Source: Streptomyces sp. AA1529
GTDB lineage: Bacteria > Actinomycetota > Actinomycetes > Streptomycetales > Streptomycetaceae
Reading direction: 5' to 3'
Assembly: GCF_000280905.1 (NCBI RefSeq)
Contig: NZ_ALAP01000041.1
Span: 97,416 to 161,415 of the forward strand
Length of the DNA: 64,000 nucleotides
Shown here piece after piece: positions 59,759-64,000 of the stretch. The translations under genes were made by a program, and so were the position numbers. Within the stretch, counting starts at the first letter, position 1, and each line of letters starts with the position of its first letter. The notes beneath the pieces were generated by a model that saw nothing but the letters and a program-made list of their open reading frames with translations, was not told the DNA's origin and did no database searches.

Positions 59759-61312
59759 TCAGCTCAGCGGGGAGGTACCGAAGCGGCTGGGGAGGCCCAG
59801 CTTGCCAGGGTTGAGTATGCCGGTCGGATCCAGCGCCTCCTTCACCGCTGTGAACGTCGCGAACCCGGCACCGAGTGCCTCGGGCAGGTAGGGGCCCCGC
59901 AGCAGCCCGCAGCCGTGGTGGTGGCTGAGCGCGGCGCCGTGCCGCAGCAGCACCGCGTTGGCCGCGTCCCACACCGACCGGTACCAGGCGCGCCGCTCGG
60001 CCGGATCGACGTCGCCGCGCAGCGAGAAATAGACGCAGGCGCCGTCGCTGTAGGCGTGCGACTGGTGCGCCGAGGCGGCGAGCGTGCCGGGCACCGACTC
60101 GACCGCGGCAACCACCTCGTCGTAGACGACCGGCAGATCCCTCCAGCTCGCCGCCATCTCCAGGGTGTCGGCGACGAAGCCGGGGGAGGCGGTGAAACCG
60201 TCGGAGGACTTGCCCACCAGCATCCGCTCGTCCAGCCACCGGGCGAAGACCGCCTCGCTGTCCAGTTCGGGCCCGTACTCCTCGCACACCGCCCGGCCGA
60301 CCGCCAGCGCCGCGTCCACCAGCGTCGGATCGCCCTCGTCGGCGATCAGCAGCAGATTGGTGTCCGGGTGGCCGAAGTGGACGCCGCTCTCCAGCCGGTC
60401 GTAGAGGCGCAGCACGGCCGGGGTGGCGCCGCGCTGCAGGACGCGGCGGCACGCCTCCAGGCCCTGCGCGAACGTATCGAAGCCGAACGCGAGCGCCCTG
60501 GCGTACTCCGGCAGCGGATGCACCCGCAGCCGTACGGCGACGATGACGCCCAGTGTGCCCTCGGAGCCGACGAACAGCTGGCGCAGATCGGGGCCGGTGG
60601 CGGCGCGCGGGTAGTCGCCGTAGGTGGCGCGGGAGCCGTCCGCGTGGACCACGTCCACCCCGGTGACCATGTCCTCGATCTTTCCGTAGCGGGTGGAGAG
60701 CTGCCCCGCGCCCCGGCAGGCGACCCAGCCGCCCACCGTGGAGAGGGCGAACGCGGACGGCCAGTGCCCCGTCGTCACCCCGTACGACTCCTGCAGCTCC
60801 TTCTCGAACAGGTCGCCGAACATCCCCGCCTCGACGTCCACGACCATGGATTCCCGGTCGACGGAGCGGATGCGGTCCAGGCCGCAGAGGTCGAGCACCA
60901 CCCCGCCGAAGACCGGGAGCGCCGCACCGGTGACGTTGCTGCGCCCCGCCGAGGCCGTCACCGGGACGCCCGCCCGGTGGCAGATCCGCAGCACGGCGGC
61001 CACCTGGTCGGCGTCGGCGGCCTCCACGACCACCGCGTCGGGCGCGGCCGGGCGGCCCTCCGTCTCCCCGATCATCGAACCGGCCCACCAGTCGCGGGTG
61101 CGGGTGACCACCTCGGCGCGGTCGGTGTGCACGGCGCCCGCGGCGCTGCGCAGCTCCGCCACGACCTCCGCTGGCACCTCGACCGGAGTGTGCTGGAGCG
61201 CGGCGGGGCCGTCGCCGACCGGGGTGTGCTGCGCCCAGCCCGCGGGGCTGGGGGCGCCCACGGTGTAGCGGCCCCGGTTGAAGGGGTGGGTGACGGTCTG
61301 ACGGCTGATCAT
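59759..61312 (-). CDS. FAD-binding oxidase related to alkyl-DHAP synthase
   Basis: This 517-residue flavoprotein has a VAO-type FAD domain (GVPVTASAGRSNVTGAAL, WPSAFALSTVGGWVACRGAG, LFVGSEGTLGVI) and a C-terminal domain. The motif LSHHHGCGLLRGPYL near residue 463 matches the His-rich active site of alkyldihydroxyacetone phosphate synthases, which swap an acyl for an alkyl chain to start ether lipids. Glycolate and D-lactate oxidases lack this triple His. The start at ATG 61312 overlaps the glpD stop. DHAP made by its neighbour would be a natural link. The reaction here is inference. Confidence 0.83.
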   Translation of the reverse strand: MISRQTVTHPFNRGRYTVGAPSPAGWAQHTPVGDGPAALQHTPVEVPAEVVAELRSAAGAVHTDRAEVVTRTRDWWAGSMIGETEGRPAAPDAVVVEAADADQVAAVLRICHRAGVPVTASAGRSNVTGAALPVFGGVVLDLCGLDRIRSVDRESMVVDVEAGMFGDLFEKELQESYGVTTGHWPSAFALSTVGGWVACRGAGQLSTRYGKIEDMVTGVDVVHADGSRATYGDYPRAATGPDLRQLFVGSEGTLGVIVAVRLRVHPLPEYARALAFGFDTFAQGLEACRRVLQRGATPAVLRLYDRLESGVHFGHPDTNLLLIADEGDPTLVDAALAVGRAVCEEYGPELDSEAVFARWLDERMLVGKSSDGFTASPGFVADTLEMAASWRDLPVVYDEVVAAVESVPGTLAASAHQSHAYSDGACVYFSLRGDVDPAERRAWYRSVWDAANAVLLRHGAALSHHHGCGLLRGPYLPEALGAGFATFTAVKEALDPTGILNPGKLGLPSRFGTSPLS

Positions 61313-63051
61313 GCGGCTGCTCCTTCGTGGTCACCGGGCGTTCCGGTGGTTTCGGAGTCCCCGAACAGGACGGCTTTCTCGTGGCGGACGGCGTCGAGGT
61401 AGTCGGTGACCTGGCGCTGCACCTGCTGTGCGCCGAGGCCCAGTTCGCGGCCGAGCAGCGCACCGACTGCCGGTGCCGCCGCGGCCGAGGCGTCCCGGGC
61501 GAAGAGCCTGGCCCGCAGCCTGCGGGAGAGCACGTCGTCCACCGAGCGGGCCAGCTCGGCGCGGGCCGCGTAGACCACCTCGGCGCGGGTGTGCGGCAGC
61601 CCGGCGACGACGGGCTCGGCCAGCGACGGATCCTCGGCGATCAGGTCGTGCACGAAGCGCGCCTCGGTGCCGTAGCGCTCGCCCAGATGCGCGGCCAGCC
61701 CGCCGGAGGCGGCCACGGCTTCCGCGTCGTAGCCCGCGCCGCCCAGCAGCGGCAGCCGCACCGTGCGGCTCCTGGGGCCCCTGCCCCGGCCGGTGCGGCT
61801 CAGGGCGCCGCGGTCGCCGAGCACGCCGAGCACTCTGTCCACGACCAGCTCGCCCATGTGCCGGCTGGTGGTCAGTTTGCCGCCGGTGACGGTCACCATG
61901 CCGCTGGGCCCGACGGCGATGCGGTGATCGCGGCTCATGTCGAGGGTGGCGCCCTGCTTGCCGCCGACCAGGGGGCGCAGCCCGCCGATGGAGCCGATCA
62001 CGTCGTCGGGGGTCAGTTCGGCGTCGAACGCGGTCCGGGCACCCTCCAGCAGGAACTCCATCTCCTCGCGGGTGCAGTGCACGTCGTCCGGCGAGCCCCG
62101 GTAGTCGGTGTCGGTCGTGCCCAGCACCACTGTGTCGCCCCAGCGGGTGCAGGTGGCGCGGCGGGCCCGGCCGGGGACCGGCACGGTGACCGTGCAGTCG
62201 ATGCGCAGCTTGTGCCACGGCACCACGATGTGGACGCCCTTGGCCGGGCGGACCCGTGCCGTGTGGCCCGCCTCGGCCATGGCGTCGAGCCGGTCGCTCC
62301 ACACCCCGGTGGCGTTGACGACGGCGTGGGCGCGGATGTCCACCTCCGCGCCGTCCACCGTGGCCTTGGCGCCGCATGTCCTGCCCCCGCTGGTCAGCAG
62401 CGCGTCCGCCCGGGCGCCGTTGAGGACGGCGGCCCCCAGCGAGGCGGCGGTGCGGGCCACGGTCAGCGTGAGGCGGGCGTCGTCGGCGCGGCTGTCGAAG
62501 TACATCAGGCCGCCCTTGAGGCTGTCGGCGCGCAGCGTCGGCGCGTGCGCCAGCACCTCGTCGGCGGTCAGCCGCTGGTGCAGTCTGCCGATGCGCCAGC
62601 CGCCGGCCAGGTCGTAGGTCCACAGCAGTCCTTCGAAGCCCTTGGCCAGCCGCGGGTCGAAGACCCCCTCCTGTTCCAGGACGGGGAAGAGGAACGGCAG
62701 CCGGTGCACCAGGTGCGGCGCGTTGCGGCGGAAGCGGTGGCGCTCCAGCAGCGAGTGGCGGACGAGGGCGATGTTGCCCTGCTCGATGTAGCGCAGGCCG
62801 CCGTGCACCATCTTCGAGGACTTCGAGGAGGTGCCGGAGGCGAAGTCGTCCCGTTCCACCAGCGCGGTGCGCAGCCCGCGCGAGGCCGCGTCCAGCGCGG
62901 TGTAGGCCCCGGTGATGCCGCCGCCGACGACGAGCACGTCGAACTGCTCGTCCGCCAGCCGCCGGGTGGTCCGCTCCCGGTCGAGCAGCAGCGCCGAGCG
63001 GCGTGTCGCCCGTGCCGAGCGGCCCGGCTTGCGGGCAGGCATGGTGATCAC
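61309..63051 (-). CDS. glpD: Glycerol-3-phosphate dehydrogenase-like FAD enzyme
   Basis: This enzyme of about 580 residues oxidises glycerol-3-phosphate to DHAP at the membrane, feeding quinones. GTG 63051 has GGAG six bases upstream; ATG 63042 is the alternative. FAD site: DVLVVGGGITGAYTALDAASRG, then DFASGTSSKSSKMVHGGLRY, the GlpD signature. Also seen are GVHIVVPWHK and VTVTGGKLTTSRHMGE, with a DAO_C domain at the end. Related enzymes act on erythritol phosphate. It overlaps the next gene by four bases (ATGA). Confidence 0.88.
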   Translation of the reverse strand: MITMPARKPGRSARATRRSALLLDRERTTRRLADEQFDVLVVGGGITGAYTALDAASRGLRTALVERDDFASGTSSKSSKMVHGGLRYIEQGNIALVRHSLLERHRFRRNAPHLVHRLPFLFPVLEQEGVFDPRLAKGFEGLLWTYDLAGGWRIGRLHQRLTADEVLAHAPTLRADSLKGGLMYFDSRADDARLTLTVARTAASLGAAVLNGARADALLTSGGRTCGAKATVDGAEVDIRAHAVVNATGVWSDRLDAMAEAGHTARVRPAKGVHIVVPWHKLRIDCTVTVPVPGRARRATCTRWGDTVVLGTTDTDYRGSPDDVHCTREEMEFLLEGARTAFDAELTPDDVIGSIGGLRPLVGGKQGATLDMSRDHRIAVGPSGMVTVTGGKLTTSRHMGELVVDRVLGVLGDRGALSRTGRGRGPRSRTVRLPLLGGAGYDAEAVAASGGLAAHLGERYGTEARFVHDLIAEDPSLAEPVVAGLPHTRAEVVYAARAELARSVDDVLSRRLRARLFARDASAAAAPAVGALLGRELGLGAQQVQRQVTDYLDAVRHEKAVLFGDSETTGTPGDHEGAAA

Positions 63052-63103
63052 AATCAACTCCAGGTAGTGCGGTACGGCGGCAGGTCGGCCGCCGCGGTCG
63101 TGC

Positions 63104-63139
63104 GGTCGCGGTCGCGGTCGTGGTCGTGGTCGTGGTCGT
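63104..63139. repeat. Six tandem GGTCG(C/T) hexamers
   Basis: Six units of GGTCGC or GGTCGT follow each other in the 277-base gap between the kinase and glpD-like genes, 53-88 bases upstream of the glpD start. If read through it would encode Arg-Pro repeats, so translation probably starts after it. The rest of the gap is GC-rich with only short, uncertain hairpins and no T-run. Confidence 0.85.
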
Positions 63140-63328
63140 GCGTGCCGTGGTGCGGTCAGGGCCGTGTGCACGCGGAGGACGGGCGCGGGCGTGGTGGGGT
63201 GTCCGCGACGGGTTCCGGCGCGGGTGGCCGGACCGGCTCCGCTGGTGCGCGCCTCCCCGGGACGGGCCCGGCGGGTGGCATCCTGCGGTACGGCGTGGTG
63301 CTGCCGCCCTCCGGGACCGTGGCGGGCG

Positions 63329-64000
63329 TCAGCCCAGTTGGGCCGCCGTCAGCTCCCGCCAGGCGGCGCGCTGCTCCCCGCGCGCAGCGGGAGTGGTCCG
63401 CGGGGTGAAGACGCGGCCGCTCGGCCGGGCCTCCACGACCTCCTCCAGCGAGGACCAGAGTCCGGCGCCCACTCCCGCCAGATACGCGCTGCCGCGCAGA
63501 CTGGCCGTCGCCGGCTCCGCCACCCGCTCCAGTTCCATGCCGACGAGATCGGCCAGGGTCTGCAGCAGGTGGTCGCTGCCCGCGACCCCGCCGCCGCAGC
63601 GCAGCCGCCGCAGCGGCGCGCCCATGGTGGCGGCCACTCCCTCGACCAGGTCGCACACCGAGTGGGCGATGCCCTCCAGCACCGCCCGGGCGATGTCCGC
63701 CCGGGTGGTGGCCAGGCTGAGCCCGGTGAGCGCCCCGGTGGCCGCGGGCCGCCACACCGGGACCCGCACCCCGGCCAGGGCCGGGAAGAAGCGCGGGCCG
63801 TCCGGCGCCGGCGCGGCCGTGGCCGCCAGCTCGCCGATCTGCCGCGGGGTCTCGAACAGTCCCAGGTCGTCGCAGAGCCAGCGCAGCGCCGAGCCGGTCG
63901 CGGAGGTGTACGCCTCCAGGCTGAAGAGGGTGCGGTCGCCCTGCCGCCAGCCCGGCTGGGCCAGCACTCCGGCGATCCCGGGCCGGGGCAGTGCGGGGTC
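63329..64000 (-). CDS. FGGY-family sugar/polyol kinase (glycerol kinase-like), C-terminal part
   Basis: The last 223 residues of a kinase whose start lies beyond the window. Visible FGGY_C parts are LFSLEAYTSATGSALRWLCD, RAVLEGIAHSVCDLVEGVAA, LRCGGGVAGSDHLLQTLADL and SLRGSAYLAGVGAGLWSSLE, aligning with the end of glycerol kinase. The segment before it departs from the usual GlpK SIFVAGAAVQW form, so a related polyol such as erythritol is possible. It precedes the glpD-like gene on the same strand, separated by 277 bases. Confidence 0.82.
   Translation of the reverse strand, partial: DPALPRPGIAGVLAQPGWRQGDRTLFSLEAYTSATGSALRWLCDDLGLFETPRQIGELAATAAPAPDGPRFFPALAGVRVPVWRPAATGALTGLSLATTRADIARAVLEGIAHSVCDLVEGVAATMGAPLRRLRCGGGVAGSDHLLQTLADLVGMELERVAEPATASLRGSAYLAGVGAGLWSSLEEVVEARPSGRVFTPRTTPAARGEQRAAWRELTAAQLG

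Overview
The window is very GC-rich DNA with dense actinomycete coding. It is most likely from Streptomyces or a close relative. Pointers are a six-gene mce operon with its own ATPase, a sugar ABC transporter without an ATPase gene (Streptomyces share MsiK), a mycothiol-type formaldehyde dehydrogenase, and small DUF2180- and DUF5133-like proteins. I found no rRNA, tRNA, transposase, integrase or CRISPR array. All family names come from reading the translations; no database search was possible.

Layout. 1-2020: the end of a secreted protein gene and a secreted DUF6801-like gene. 2058-14924: a complete mce transport operon (mkl, two yrbE, mceA-F, four Mce-associated membrane proteins), followed at 14997-16289 by a secreted lytic transglycosylase. 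16514-27504: mixed single genes: a CDF metal exporter, a GH3 glycosidase, an AraC regulator, an NAD(P)-binding protein, a long cysteine-free ribosomal protein L31, a baeRF3-type protein, an MFS transporter, an SDR, DoxX and a lipoprotein. 27705-34396: a sugar locus with a DeoR regulator and GH4 glycosidase on the minus strand, and PfkB kinase, binding protein and two permeases on the plus strand. 34482-40913: a FadR-type regulator diverging from a five-gene catabolic and uptake operon (M20 hydrolase, aldehyde dehydrogenase, SDR, DUF3311, sodium:solute symporter), with a clear TGGT-N3-ACCA operator between them.

41081-43126: an FAD monooxygenase and a HAD phosphatase. 43160-52158: an apparent glycine-betaine to glycine demethylation cluster: Rieske oxygenase, monomeric sarcosine oxidase, dimethylglycine dehydrogenase, mycothiol-dependent formaldehyde dehydrogenase, IclR regulator, Rieske ferredoxin and ferredoxin reductase. 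52222-57563: an AIM24-like protein, small proteins, a 2-hydroxyacid dehydrogenase, a VOC protein, a cupin and a GlxA-type regulator. 57648-64000: a minus-strand operon running off the end: FGGY kinase, GlpD-like dehydrogenase, an FAD oxidase with the His-His-His motif of alkyl-DHAP synthases, a GlpP-like antiterminator, an ABM monooxygenase and a zinc alcohol dehydrogenase.

Most promising leads: the glp-like operon with its alkyl-DHAP-synthase-like enzyme, the FadR-controlled module of unknown substrate, a perfect 40-bp palindrome inside the transglycosylase gene, four 11-bp tandem repeats upstream of the FAD monooxygenase, the extended L31 beside baeRF3, and the two-by-two duplication of the Mce-associated genes.
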